Shown in pieces: positions 17,643 to 26,269 of a stretch of 64,000 nt of DNA. The notes beneath the pieces were generated by a model that searched no databases, was not told the DNA's origin, and saw nothing but the letters and a program-made list of their open reading frames with translations. This stretch comes from Halomonas campaniensis (GTDB lineage Bacteria; Pseudomonadota; Gammaproteobacteria; Pseudomonadales; Halomonadaceae). Made by a program: the position numbers and the translations under genes. Numbering within the stretch: position 1 is the stretch's first letter; every line of letters starts with the position of its first letter. The DNA lies in assembly GCF_002211105.1 (NCBI RefSeq), contig NZ_JPUA01000022.1, forward strand, positions 54,827-118,826. The letters are read 5' to 3'.

Positions 17643-18542
17643 TTAACTTAGCTGGCCCAAGGGGTGGCCAATCAGATCCTTCATCCACTCTAGAAACTTG
17701 ATCAGGGCATCAGAAGGGCGGGCATCTTTAGGCCATGTTAGGTAGTACGCCTCGTCGGTGCGGCATACCGTGTCTGATAGCGCTACAAAGCTGCCTTCCT
17801 GCAGTTGGCGCTCGACAAACACCTTAATGGCGATGGCGGCGCCAATATTCATTGACGCCGCTTCATAGGCTAGCGCTGAGTTGTCGAACTTCATGCCAGC
17901 CTCTTCATCCAGGCCTTCTAAGCCGCTTTTTCCCAGCCATGTCTTCCAGTCGTCTGGGCGCGCCATGGAGTGTAGCCGACGCACCTTAGCGATATCGTTT
18001 TTAGCCAACCCCTCGGCTTCCCATAAAGCGGCGGACACAATGGGAATCAGCTCGATATCCACCAGCTTTTCAGCATGTAGTCCTGGCCAGTCACCATGCC
18101 CGGAACGGATGGCGGCATCGATGCCCTGTGTTTGGAAATCAACCGGCTTTAGCGAGGATGACAACTTGACCTCAAGCAGCGGATTTCTGTTATGAAAATC
18201 GGCCAGCCTGGGAATCAACCAACGCTGCGAGAACGTGGTGTAGGATTGGATCGAGAGCACATCACGCTTATTTCGACGTGATACTTTGCGCGAGGCATTT
18301 TCAAGTTCGCGGAAAGCGTTTTTAACCCCCGCGTAGAGCTCCGCACCCTCCTGGGTAAGCTCAATACCGCGATGCAGACGATTAAACAGCGCTACCCCAA
18401 GGTAATCCTCTAATACTTTCACTTGGCGGCTAACCGCTACCTGGGATACATGCAGTTCGTCTGCCGCACGGGTTAGGCTGCGTAGACGTGCGGCTACCTC
18501 AAACGCTCTGAGCGGATTGAGGGGGAGTAGTGGATGGCTCAT
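17643..18542 (-). CDS. LysR-type regulator, GcvA-like
   Basis: A 299-residue LysR regulator. 'LPLNPLRAFEVAARLRSLTRAADELHVSQVAVSRQVKVLEDYLG' region forms the winged-helix DNA-binding domain; the order 'LNPLRAFEVAAR' with 'SQVAVSRQVKVLE' is characteristic of the GcvA branch. The effector domain spans about residues 95-295. The ATG at 18542 ('MSHPLLPLNPL') is preferred over 18599, which would add 19 residues lacking family similarity. It lies convergent to the MFS gene and upstream of the Nit1C cluster on the same strand. It could control the TTT/CoA cluster to its left, but no operator is visible, so the target is unassigned. Confidence 0.88.
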   Translation of the reverse strand: MSHPLLPLNPLRAFEVAARLRSLTRAADELHVSQVAVSRQVKVLEDYLGVALFNRLHRGIELTQEGAELYAGVKNAFRELENASRKVSRRNKRDVLSIQSYTTFSQRWLIPRLADFHNRNPLLEVKLSSSLKPVDFQTQGIDAAIRSGHGDWPGLHAEKLVDIELIPIVSAALWEAEGLAKNDIAKVRRLHSMARPDDWKTWLGKSGLEGLDEEAGMKFDNSALAYEAASMNIGAAIAIKVFVERQLQEGSFVALSDTVCRTDEAYYLTWPKDARPSDALIKFLEWMKDLIGHPLGQLS

Positions 18543-18669
18543 AGGGTTACCAATCGTGTCGCTGACAGCTGACGTGTGGGGAGGGCTGCTGCATAACAAT
18601 ACAGTAACACTCTGATAGCAACCCTTTGATAGTAACCCAATGGCTGGTGTGAATCGAGCGAAGCTGGCC

Positions 18670-19953
18670 CTAGGCTGGTGCCTGCTCCGCTACCTTCGGC
18701 AAAGCCATATCATGTGGGAGCCGATAAGCTTTGATGCGTTCAACCAAGTACTCAGCGTCAGCCGCTACCCCAGAGAACCGCCCCGAACCCCAGGTATGCA
18801 GCCATGGCAAGCCAATAAAGTAGAGGCCAGGCTGCTGGGTGACGCCGCGCTGGTGTACGGGATGGCCCTGGCCATTAAATACCGGGGCATCCAACCAGTG
18901 GAAGTCAGGGCGAAAGCCAATGCACCATATAACGGCGCTAATCCCTGCGTCGGCCAGGTTGAGCTCAGTATGCTCTTGATCAGGCTCCCAGCACGGCGTG
19001 TACTCGGGCGCGGGTGGTGCCTCGATACCCTGGGAGTCGATATAGGCATCAATTCGCTGATTGATATTGCAATAAACACTGTCGGCATGATCAAGGTTGG
19101 CTTTCAAATTATCGTGAAAGATAAAGTCCCCATTACGGTACTCTTCTAATAGACCGAATAGCTCCATACCTTCGAGAGCGAACTTGCGTAGGTCGATCTC
19201 CCGGCCCCCGTCACGACCTGTGACATAGTGGTTGGTGTTATCTCTTACTCCCTCACGTAATGGGTGCTGATCGACCGACATCTCGTAGTAGCCCATTTCA
19301 TCAAGCCATTCGACAACATCTTTGCCGCGATATTGACGCGCCACGCGCGGGGCATCACCGGTGGCGAGAAAGACTTTTCGCCCAGCAATATGCAGGTCTT
19401 CGGCAATCTGGGCGCCAGACTGGCCGGAGCCCACCACCAGCACTGCTCCCTCGGGCAACTGCTCAGAGGTTCGATATTCCGCTGAATGTAGCTGGAATAA
19501 CCGATCAGGCAGTCGCTCTGCCATACGTGGAATGATAGGGAGGTGATAACCGCCGGAGGCTACCACGACTTGGTCTGCGCTAAACTCGCCGGAAGACGTC
19601 TTAACTTCATATTTTCCGTTGCTATTCAGGCTGACGCGATTCACCGCAACGCCTTCGAGGGCGGGAGGCTGAACCTTGGCTGCAAAGCGGTCAAGGTAAG
19701 CAACGACCTCGTCTCGTTTCATAAAGCCTTTAGGGTCATCCCCGTCATAGGGGTGATCGGGTAGCCGGCATTGCCAGTTCGGTGTCACCAAGGTGAAGGA
19801 GTCCCAGCGAGCAGTTTGCCAGCTATGCATCAAGCGATGCTTCTCAATGACGAGGTGATCAACCGCCTGGGCTTGAAGGTAATGGCTGACGGATAGCCCC
19901 GCCTGACCGCCGCCGATGATAATGGCAGAGTAGTGTTGACGTAGATCTTTCAT
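18670..19953 (-). CDS. nitH: Nit1C cluster flavin-dependent oxidoreductase (NitH / MSMEG_0569 family)
   Basis: About 427 residues. The FAD-binding start 'HYSAIIIGGGQAGLSVSHYLQ' (GxGxxG at residues 14-19) and a second dinucleotide motif 'VVGSGQSGAQIAEDL' near residue 160 mark a flavoprotein monooxygenase related to FMO/BVMO enzymes. The 'WxxARWDSFTLVTPNW' text near residues 46-61 is typical of the MSMEG_0569 family. The start is ATG 19953: the upstream part of the longer frame (to 20241) has no family similarity and overlaps the nitG gene. It is the last gene of the seven-gene Nit1C operon, 53 bp after nitG. Its substrate is not established; a role in oxidising a nitrogen compound in cyanide/nitrile assimilation is inferred from context. 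Confidence 0.88.
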   Translation of the reverse strand: MKDLRQHYSAIIIGGGQAGLSVSHYLQAQAVDHLVIEKHRLMHSWQTARWDSFTLVTPNWQCRLPDHPYDGDDPKGFMKRDEVVAYLDRFAAKVQPPALEGVAVNRVSLNSNGKYEVKTSSGEFSADQVVVASGGYHLPIIPRMAERLPDRLFQLHSAEYRTSEQLPEGAVLVVGSGQSGAQIAEDLHIAGRKVFLATGDAPRVARQYRGKDVVEWLDEMGYYEMSVDQHPLREGVRDNTNHYVTGRDGGREIDLRKFALEGMELFGLLEEYRNGDFIFHDNLKANLDHADSVYCNINQRIDAYIDSQGIEAPPAPEYTPCWEPDQEHTELNLADAGISAVIWCIGFRPDFHWLDAPVFNGQGHPVHQRGVTQQPGLYFIGLPWLHTWGSGRFSGVAADAEYLVERIKAYRLPHDMALPKVAEQAPA

Positions 19954-20006
19954 ATCGCTCTCACTTTGTATCGATTGCTGAAATATTTGATGAGATGGTT
20001 GATGCG

Positions 20007-20291
20007 TTAGTCGATGTGGATAATTTCGACCATGTCCTGGGTGCCATTGCCAAACTGCTGAGCTTTGGCCTTGATGACCGTCGACTGATCCATGGCACTG
20101 GAGCAGAAGAAGCCGAATTTTTGTTCGACTCGCTGGCTGGCCGCCTCTAGGGCTATGTCGGCGCGTTCCACAAAAGCAGCGACGCTGAGACGCTCGCCGA
20201 CCTGGAAGTGCTCCTTTACGACAGTAGAGGGTGAGTAGCATTGGTCTTCGCTGCCGTCTGGCCAGCGAACGTGGAAGTGTGTGGCTGGCAT
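20007..20291 (-). CDS. nitG: Nit1C cluster small protein (NitG / MSMEG_0570 family)
   Basis: A 94-residue protein starting 'MPATHFHVRWPDGSEDQCYSP', the usual beginning of MSMEG_0570-family nitrogen starvation response proteins. GGAG lies 8 bases before this ATG; ATG 20294 and a TTG at 20297 are less likely starts. No catalytic motif is apparent and its biochemical role is unknown. It lies in the tight run nitF-nitG-nitH on the minus strand, with its start touching the nitF stop, so translation is coupled. Confidence 0.88.
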   Translation of the reverse strand: MPATHFHVRWPDGSEDQCYSPSTVVKEHFQVGERLSVAAFVERADIALEAASQRVEQKFGFFCSSAMDQSTVIKAKAQQFGNGTQDMVEIIHID

Positions 20292-20293
20292 CA

Positions 20294-21295
20294 TCAAAGC
20301 TCCTGTTGGGGGGTAGGCATTTGGGGGCGACTCAGCCCGGTTAACGGTGTCGTGGAAAGATCATGGAACAATTGGCGATCATCGTTGGTTGCTACCCAGA
20401 GCTGCGGTGAGGAAGCGATCTCTCCGATTTGCGCAGCGGCGATACCGCGGGCATGGAAGCGCTCCAGCAGCATGGGGAGGTGTTCATGATCCGTGGTGAG
20501 CAGGTAACCGTAGCTAGGGAAGGTGCATAACCAGTCCTGCCAAGTGACTTTCTCGGGCTTCGGGATGGCGTCAAGCTTAATGTTCACGCCTACATTAGCG
20601 CTCTCCATGAGCATTAAGGTGGTGCCGAGGAGACCGGCCTGGCTAATATCTTTGGCGGCGATAGCCAAGCCTGCTTCAGCAATACAGGGGAGTAGTTCGA
20701 TGTCGCCACGCAAACGTTCAGCGGGCGCCGTTGTGGCCGCGTTCCAATTCAGATAGGGCGCTTGATAGGCGCCGCGCAGGTCAATGGCTGCCACTAATAG
20801 CTGCCCTGGCCGTGCCCCAAAACTGCTCAACAGGCATTGGGCACGACCCAATATGCCGACCGCCAATTGCGGCTGATTGGAACGCAGGTTTGTGTGCCCC
20901 CCAACGATGGGAATGCGGAAGGTGTCGGCGGCCTCACGCATGCCTTTGACAATGAGTTCAGCGCTTTCTGGGTCATGGCTCCATAGAGCATTGACGATTG
21001 CCTGGGGCCGCCCGCCCATGGCGGCGATATCACTGACGTTAACCATCACCGAACACCAGCCCGCAAACCAAGGATCCACGGCGACGAAGGCGGTCAGTAG
21101 CCCTTCCATCGCCAGTAGCGTGTAGCCTTCACTGCAGGGAATGGCCGCGGTATCGTCGCCGTTGGGGTGCCAGCCATCGGGCAGGGCTGTCAGGCTGGGA
21201 GCGATCCGCGCAATATCGGCCTTATGGGCAAGACCACTGTAGTCGTGCACTTTCTGGAGTAGTTCTGCTAGGTCGAGTCGTTGCTTTTGGCTCAT
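20294..21295 (-). CDS. nitF: Nit1C cluster AIR-synthase-like protein (NitF / Sll0787 family)
   Basis: A 333-residue protein of the PurM/AIR synthase fold. 'NGDDTAAIP' near residue 45 and 'VSDIAAMGGRPQAIVNALW' near residues 87-105 match the nucleotide-binding start of PurM/selenophosphate-synthetase relatives, and 'VGGHTNLRSNQPQLAVGILG' follows near residue 136. PurM relatives use ATP to activate an oxygen for replacement by nitrogen, which fits a nitrogen-assimilation setting, but the reaction here is not known. The gene overlaps nitE by ATGA and nitG by TGATG. The family is confined mostly to Nit1C-type clusters. Confidence 0.9.
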   Translation of the reverse strand: MSQKQRLDLAELLQKVHDYSGLAHKADIARIAPSLTALPDGWHPNGDDTAAIPCSEGYTLLAMEGLLTAFVAVDPWFAGWCSVMVNVSDIAAMGGRPQAIVNALWSHDPESAELIVKGMREAADTFRIPIVGGHTNLRSNQPQLAVGILGRAQCLLSSFGARPGQLLVAAIDLRGAYQAPYLNWNAATTAPAERLRGDIELLPCIAEAGLAIAAKDISQAGLLGTTLMLMESANVGVNIKLDAIPKPEKVTWQDWLCTFPSYGYLLTTDHEHLPMLLERFHARGIAAAQIGEIASSPQLWVATNDDRQLFHDLSTTPLTGLSRPQMPTPQQEL

Positions 21296-21900
21296 GATGC
21301 TTGTCTCAGTGTGGGGGCTGAAAGAATCTTAAGCAGCCCGGGCGCCAACTCAGCGAGAGGCTGGCGTTGACGCCCAGGCACAACAAAGCCGCTAAGAGGG
21401 GAGTGGCAAGGCGGGTAGTGGTTAAGGTCGGCCTCCATGACGACATGCGGCCGATCAAGGATTAACTCCTCACCAATGCTTTGCCAGTGCAACTGCTTAA
21501 ACAGGGCTTCATTCTGGGCCTGTACTCGGGCCAAAAAGCGTTGGCAGCCCAGTGCATGAGCGCTGGAGACGGCCAGCCGAATCAGCGTGGAGCCTAGGCG
21601 GCCTTGGGCGCGGAAGGCTGGGTCAACAGCAAGGCGCGAGCCATGCCAGAGGCCAGGGGCTGATTCGTGAATACGCACCGTTCCCACGACTTGTTCATAC
21701 CAGCCCCCGGTGCACCCTAAAGCGACGAGCAGATGGGCCGAGTCATCGATAGCATCTCGGTCGTCCTGATCGAATATCGCCTGCTCATCGCAGAAAACGC
21801 GCCGCCGCAATGCCAGTGCTTCACCGGTTTCCCAAGGTAGGCTCGCCCACTTGATCCGGTAGTCGGAATAGGCCGAATAGGCGTCGGATGTTGACATCAT
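21292..21900 (-). CDS. nitE: Nit1C cluster GNAT acetyltransferase (NitE / Sll0786 family)
   Basis: A 202-residue GNAT-type acyltransferase. 'LRRRVFCDEQAIFDQDDRDAID' near residues 31-52 and 'SRLAVDPAFRAQGRLGSTLIRLA' near residues 88-110 (the acetyl-CoA-binding RxxGxLG loop, variant of Q/RxxGxG/A) are visible. GAGGAG lies 6 bases before ATG 21900. It overlaps the start of nitF. The acceptor amine is unknown; in the family it is annotated as a nitrogen starvation N-acetyltransferase. Confidence 0.9.
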   Translation of the reverse strand: MMSTSDAYSAYSDYRIKWASLPWETGEALALRRRVFCDEQAIFDQDDRDAIDDSAHLLVALGCTGGWYEQVVGTVRIHESAPGLWHGSRLAVDPAFRAQGRLGSTLIRLAVSSAHALGCQRFLARVQAQNEALFKQLHWQSIGEELILDRPHVVMEADLNHYPPCHSPLSGFVVPGRQRQPLAELAPGLLKILSAPTLRQAS

Positions 21901-21934
21901 CGGGCACTCCTCTATTAAGCGTGCATGCGCGCTG

Positions 21935-23029
21935 TTAGCGCTCGTACTCAGACAGCGTTGAACAGGCGCCGCAACGCCCGCAGCCCGCTTTGATATCGCT
22001 AGCGCGCAGCGCCGCGAGTTTTAAGCGCCTGCCAAGCGGCGCCAGGATCGACTCCATAAAGTCGGCGCTGGGCGGCTGATGATCTTCTAATGGCGTGCCG
22101 TTAATTGGCACGAACGGCACTACAAAAGGGTAAACGCCGATTTCGATTAGGCGTTGGCAGGTTTCCAAAATGGCCTCACGGGTATCCCCGAGCCCGGCAA
22201 GAATATAAGTGCTGACTTGTCCGCGACCAAAAACCTCGACGGCATCCTGGAAGGCTTGCATATACGCTTCAATGCCAACTTCGGCTTTGCCTGGCATCAG
22301 CGTTTTTCTTAGCGTAGGTGTCACCACTTCGAGATGCATGCCCAGGCTGTCAACGCCAGCTTCTTTCATCCGGGCATACCAAATGGGGTCCTTCGGCGGT
22401 TCGCACTGCCCTTGCAGCGGAAGATCCACGGCCGCTTTGATGGCCTTTGCACTTTCGCAAAGGACGCTGGCCCCTCGGTCAGGCGTGGCTGGGGTTCCGG
22501 TAGTCATGACCATATGTTTGACGCCGTCGAGCGCGACAGCGGCCTTAGCCACCTCGGCCAGTTGGTCTGGAGACTTATGCGCAATGGTGCGCCCAGCTTG
22601 AAGTGATTGACCAATCGAGCAGAATTTACAGGCTTTGCGCCTGCTCTCATAACGGATGCATGTTTGCAGTACCGTCGTGGCCAGTACATCGCGGCTATGC
22701 AAAGTGGCGATATGCGTATAGGGGATGCCGTCATCTGTTTGCAGATTATAAAAGCGCGGCGTATCAGCAAAGGTGATATCGGCCATAGGGATGGTATTCT
22801 CGGTCAGCTGATCCCCCTCTTCGCAGGAGGCTACGCTGAACGGTGAGCGCCATGCCGATTGGGTATAAACCGGCACCATCACGGTGACGCCATCAATGGT
22901 GATCGCTTGGTGGTCAGAGGGGCCGGCGCCACCGCGCCGGCTAACATGCTCCTGTGAGGTATCCTGGAGACGTACCCCTCGGGTTTGAAGCTCGGTGAAC
23001 AAACGCGAGCGGTCGGCTAGATTATTCAT
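21935..23029 (-). CDS. nitD: Nit1C cluster radical SAM protein (NitD / MSMEG_0568 family)
   Basis: A 364-residue radical SAM protein. The cluster-binding cysteines are C124, C134 and C137 in the order C-x9-C-x2-C, longer than the usual C-x3-C-x2-C, with 'CKFCSIGQ' as the end of the motif. A further C-x2-C-x2-C (C350, C353, C356) lies near the C-terminus and could hold a second metal centre. '[13 protein letters not shown]' follows the core. GAGGAG six bases before ATG 23029 decides the start, which overlaps the nitrilase stop by ATGAATAA (8 bases). The reaction is unknown. The context suggests it acts on a product of the cyanide/nitrile route. Confidence 0.9.
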   Translation of the reverse strand: MNNLADRSRLFTELQTRGVRLQDTSQEHVSRRGGAGPSDHQAITIDGVTVMVPVYTQSAWRSPFSVASCEEGDQLTENTIPMADITFADTPRFYNLQTDDGIPYTHIATLHSRDVLATTVLQTCIRYESRRKACKFCSIGQSLQAGRTIAHKSPDQLAEVAKAAVALDGVKHMVMTTGTPATPDRGASVLCESAKAIKAAVDLPLQGQCEPPKDPIWYARMKEAGVDSLGMHLEVVTPTLRKTLMPGKAEVGIEAYMQAFQDAVEVFGRGQVSTYILAGLGDTREAILETCQRLIEIGVYPFVVPFVPINGTPLEDHQPPSADFMESILAPLGRRLKLAALRASDIKAGCGRCGACSTLSEYER

Positions 23030-24014
23030 CGTCATCTCCTCGGGTGTTTTCACCCTGGGCGAATGTCGCCAGCGGCTGGCAGCAGTGGGCGGGTCTATCG
23101 TTAATGACCAAGCTCAGTAGTTCAGGGCGGGCGTAGTGGCCCACCGAATCCATCATCCGCTTACGCTTGGTAATCAGGGCGAAATCCAGGTCAGCAATAA
23201 CGATACCTTCGCCTTTGCGCAGCGGTTCGGCCAAATGCTTACCTTCTGGCGAGATAATGGCGGTGTTACAGCCATCTCGCAGAGCACGCTGTAGTGAAGG
23301 GTCGGGAGTGATCGATTCGATTTGGGCGTCCGTGAGCCAGCCGGTGGCGTTAACCACGAAACAACCCGCCTCAAGGGCATGGTGCCGGATCGTTACCTCA
23401 ATTTGATCGGCAAAGACTGGACCGACAAGCGAACCAGGAAACTGGCTACAGTGGATCTGCTCGTGCTGGGTCATCAGTGCGTAGCGAGCCAGCGGGTTAT
23501 AGTGCTCCCAGCAGGCCAGGGCGCCGACACGACCAACAGCGCTATCCACTACCTTCAAACCTGAGGCATCGCCTTGGCCCCAAATCATCCGCTCATGGTA
23601 GGTCGGCGTAAGTTTGCGACGTTTCAGCAACAGACGCCCGTCGCTATCAAAGATCAGTTGGGTGTTGTAGAGGGTGCCATGATCACGCTCATTAACGCCC
23701 AGCACGACGACCATGCCCAGGGTGCGAGCGCGCTCAGCGACAGCATCGGTGATCGGGCCGGGTACCACCACGGCCTGTTCATACAGCCGTAAGTGCTCGG
23801 CGCCACAGGCCACTGCTGGGTAGACAAATGAAAAGTACGGATAGTAGGGAACGAAGGTTTCTGGAAACACGATCAGCTCGGCCCCCTTGCTGGCCGCCTC
23901 GTCGATGGCATCCAGTACCTTGGCCAGCGTGCCGTCAACACTCTCTAAATCAGGAGAAAGCTGAGCGGCAGCGGCCCGCACTATGGTAGTTTCTGTCATG
24001 TTGGCTTGTGCCAT
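23022..24014 (-). CDS. nitC: Nit1C nitrilase (NitC)
   Basis: A 330-residue nitrilase of the Nit1/Nit6803 branch. The catalytic Glu-Lys-Cys triad is visible: E52 in '[15 protein letters not shown]', K134 in '[19 protein letters not shown]', C168 in '[15 protein letters not shown]'. Nitrilases hydrolyse a nitrile to the acid plus ammonia through a thioimidate on Cys. In Pseudomonas fluorescens the NitC homologue is required for growth on cyanide as nitrogen source, and it is induced by cyanide in several species. GGGGAG precedes ATG 24014 by 8 bases. It is the third-from-promoter member in function but second in order after nitB, and is translationally coupled to nitD. The natural nitrile is not known. 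Confidence 0.93.
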   Translation of the reverse strand: MAQANMTETTIVRAAAAQLSPDLESVDGTLAKVLDAIDEAASKGAELIVFPETFVPYYPYFSFVYPAVACGAEHLRLYEQAVVVPGPITDAVAERARTLGMVVVLGVNERDHGTLYNTQLIFDSDGRLLLKRRKLTPTYHERMIWGQGDASGLKVVDSAVGRVGALACWEHYNPLARYALMTQHEQIHCSQFPGSLVGPVFADQIEVTIRHHALEAGCFVVNATGWLTDAQIESITPDPSLQRALRDGCNTAIISPEGKHLAEPLRKGEGIVIADLDFALITKRKRMMDSVGHYARPELLSLVINDRPAHCCQPLATFAQGENTRGDDDE

Positions 24015-24028
24015 GGCCGCTGCTCCCC

Positions 24029-24511
24029 TTAGACCGTCCAGGTATCGATGATCAGTGCATCGTCGCGCACGTGCAGCAGCTTGAGGTCAAGCACATCCAG
24101 TGGATTGATCGCACGGATGCCCTCAATGAGTGACGGTTCGCCATGGCCATAGAGTGCTTGAAGAGCAAAGCGGCAGGCGTAGACCTTGCCGCCCTCGGCC
24201 ATAAACTTGGTCAACTGATTGTTGAAGTTCATGTGGCCGGGAAACGCTTCATCGCCCAAGGTTGGGAAGCCTCGCTGGACACCCAAAGTGACGCCAGGGC
24301 CATACAGTAAAATGGAGGTTTCAAAGCCTTTACGCAGCAAGCGTGTTGCTTGCAGCATATTCACGAAGCCGATCGACCCCTCAAAGGCAACCGTATGAAA
24401 AGTTACCAGGGCTTTTTCGCCTGGTTTCGCTTTTACGTCTTCAAAAACCTTCTCTTCGTAGTCGACCAGAAAATCGCCTTTCTTGTTGAGTGGTTGCGTC
24501 ACTGTAGGCAT
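24029..24511 (-). CDS. nitB: Nit1C cluster first gene (NitB / MSMEG_0572 / Sll0783 family)
   Basis: A 160-residue protein beginning '[21 protein letters not shown]', typical of the MSMEG_0572/Sll0783 family. '[21 protein letters not shown]' and '[21 protein letters not shown]' indicate a DsrE-like alpha/beta fold. The Synechocystis homologue Sll0783 is induced by nitrogen starvation and is needed for normal polyhydroxybutyrate accumulation; in Pseudomonas the protein rises during growth on cyanide. ATG 24511 is preferred over an upstream frame to 24589: GGAG lies 8 bases upstream and the longer form would overlap the promoter. A sigma-54 promoter sits about 75 bp upstream, so it is the first gene of the operon. 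Its reaction is unknown. Confidence 0.9.
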   Translation of the reverse strand: MPTVTQPLNKKGDFLVDYEEKVFEDVKAKPGEKALVTFHTVAFEGSIGFVNMLQATRLLRKGFETSILLYGPGVTLGVQRGFPTLGDEAFPGHMNFNNQLTKFMAEGGKVYACRFALQALYGHGEPSLIEGIRAINPLDVLDLKLLHVRDDALIIDTWTV

Positions 24512-24584
24512 GTCTAAGCTCCGATTATTGCGAGTGGGAGAGTTGTTAACCGCCGTGCTTACACAAGCGGTACGATCAATACGG

Positions 24585-24602
24585 AGCAATCAACGTGCCA
24601 AT
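24585..24602 (-). promoter_or_regulatory. sigma-54 (RpoN) promoter of the Nit1C operon
   Basis: On the minus strand the sequence reads TTGGCACG-TTGA-TTGCT, which matches the RpoN -24/-12 consensus (TGGCACG-N4-TTGCW) at essentially every position. The GG (-24) and GC (-12) are correctly spaced by ten bases. It predicts transcription from about 24575, leaving a leader of about 64 bases before nitB. RpoN promoters need an ATP-dependent enhancer-binding activator such as NtrC; none is encoded in the window. Confidence 0.88.
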
Positions 24603-24751
24603 TGATATGCTTTTTTATGCGATCAATTGTCGATCATATGGATCGCTCTAAGTCTAGAAATTGGCCATATTTTTTATGCTTAAAAAATGATAGGGGTAAA
24701 TATTCAGATAAAAACTCCGTTTTCACCCAATTTGTGCATTAAAAGTGTGTT

Positions 24752-24769
24752 TTGCACCATTAAGTGTAA
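24752..24769. promoter_or_regulatory. candidate enhancer-type dyad upstream of the Nit1C promoter
   Basis: TTGCAC-N6-GTGTAA, an imperfect inverted repeat about 155 bp upstream of the sigma-54 promoter, where enhancer sites usually lie. It resembles an NtrC-type site (GCAC...GTGC), but the half-site spacing is one base short. A related stretch (GTGCATTAAAAGTGT) begins at 24734. Confidence 0.3.
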
Positions 24770-24871
24770 ATGCGATCAATTTTTTAATTTATGCAATCTT
24801 TAGCCCATCAGTGATAAGTTCTGGGTGAGAACAGGCGTGGGTAACTGAGGCTATTTAACGACGGGGAATAT

Positions 24872-26269
24872 ATGCATCCATCTGAGCTGGAGCGCTGGCG
24901 CAAACGTCTAGACAAGGAAGGCAGTCAGCCAGCCTATCGTCTGGTCGCTGAATTGATTGCTGAAGACATCGATAGTGGTCGGCTGCAGCCCCGCGAGCGA
25001 CTACCACCGCTGAGAGAGCTGGCAGGGGGGTTGCGTATCAATTACACGACCGCAGCGCGTGCCTATAACGAAGCCAAGCTGCGCGGCTTGATAGATTCAC
25101 ACCCGGGGTCGGGTACTTTTGTGAAAGGCAGGGCATTGTCGGTGAAGCCGAGTAGCGGTTATGAGATGACCATGAACCTGATGATTGAGCCTGCGATACC
25201 GACCTTGATTGAGCGCGTTCGTGATAGCGCTATCTCGGTGTTGGCTCAGCGGGATCTTTACTCGCTACTGCGTTATCAAGCCTTTGGTGGTAGCCATCAT
25301 GATCGGGTAGCCGCTCTGCAATGGCTGGATCGGCGGTTGGAAAACACAACTTTGGAGCAGGTGTTGATATGCCCAGGCATCCATAGTGCCTTAGTGGGTC
25401 TGTTGATGCAGTTGGCAGCGCCGGGCCAACTCATCTGCGTTGAGAGTCTGGTTTACCCTGGCTTAAAGGCGATTGCTGCTCAGCTTGGGTTAACCCTGCA
25501 CTCGTTGGAGCGGGACTCAGACGGCCCCCTGGTGCGACCTTTTGAGGAGATATGTAAACAGGGGCAGGTCGCTGTTTTGTATATTAATCCCACCATCCAG
25601 AATCCTACGACGACGACTATTTCGTTAGGGCGCCGTGAAGCCTTGGCCGATGTCGCCTTACGCTACAGTATCCCGATCATTGAGGATGATGCTTATACCA
25701 TGCTCAGCGAGGAGAAGATCGTTCCAATTGCCGATTTGGCACCGGAGCTAACGTATTATGTAACCGGCACCGCCAAGTGTTTTGGCCCAGGCTTGCGGTC
25801 GGCATTTCTTCACGCCCCAACCAAGCGTCAGGCTCAGAGAAGCGCTGGCGCCCTACGTGCGACGTCAGTGATGTCCAGTCCGCTAATTGATGCTCTTGTC
25901 TCTGAATGGATTATCGATGGCACGGCGGATGCCATGCTAAAAGCCATCCGCAATGAGGCCATTGCGCGACTTGCGCTGGCAGAGAAAATTCTTGGCCGAC
26001 AGCGTATCGACTCTGCCAAGGGCGCTTTCCATCTATGGCTGAAACTGCCTAAACACTCAAATTGGAACCCGTCGGAGCTGGCTGTGCAATTACGCTCCCA
26101 TGGGGTGAGTGCGGTTGCCAGCGCGGCTTTTAGCACCGACAACCATCCGCCTGAAGCCTTGCGCTTGTGCTTCGGAGGTCAGCTCACCCGAGATGGATGG
26201 GAAGAGAGGCTGCACTACGTGGCGGATATCATCGACCAGCCAGCATATCTTTCATCTCTTACAATGTAA
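24872..26269 (+). CDS. MocR-type GntR/aminotransferase transcription regulator
   Basis: A 465-residue fusion of an N-terminal GntR winged helix (about residues 15-85: 'AYRLVAELIAEDIDSGRLQ', 'LPPLRELAGGLRINYTTAARAY') and a fold-type I aminotransferase-like domain (residues 110-460). Lys302 in 'GTAKCFGPGLR' is the PLP-binding lysine position, and 'INPTIQNPTTTTISLGRR' and 'IIEDDAYTML' are the usual PLP-site strands. MocR proteins sense PLP adducts of amines or amino acids and bind direct repeats. It is transcribed away from nitB across 360 bp, which holds CGATCAAT repeats, making it the likely local regulator of the Nit1C operon. It may also repress or activate itself. The ligand is unknown. Confidence 0.9.
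   Translation: MHPSELERWRKRLDKEGSQPAYRLVAELIAEDIDSGRLQPRERLPPLRELAGGLRINYTTAARAYNEAKLRGLIDSHPGSGTFVKGRALSVKPSSGYEMTMNLMIEPAIPTLIERVRDSAISVLAQRDLYSLLRYQAFGGSHHDRVAALQWLDRRLENTTLEQVLICPGIHSALVGLLMQLAAPGQLICVESLVYPGLKAIAAQLGLTLHSLERDSDGPLVRPFEEICKQGQVAVLYINPTIQNPTTTTISLGRREALADVALRYSIPIIEDDAYTMLSEEKIVPIADLAPELTYYVTGTAKCFGPGLRSAFLHAPTKRQAQRSAGALRATSVMSSPLIDALVSEWIIDGTADAMLKAIRNEAIARLALAEKILGRQRIDSAKGAFHLWLKLPKHSNWNPSELAVQLRSHGVSAVASAAFSTDNHPPEALRLCFGGQLTRDGWEERLHYVADIIDQPAYLSSLTM

Larger units (their letters stand above)
24573..24780. repeat. direct repeats CGATCAAT in the nit/MocR intergenic region
   Basis: The octamer CGATCAAT occurs three times in the same orientation at 24573-24580, 24620-24627 and 24773-24780. 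The last two lie within identical 12-mers (ATGCGATCAATT). A near copy CGATCATA starts at 24631. One copy lies at the predicted nit transcription start and another about 90 bp ahead of the MocR gene. MocR-type regulators commonly bind direct repeats, so these are candidate operator sites. Confidence 0.55.
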
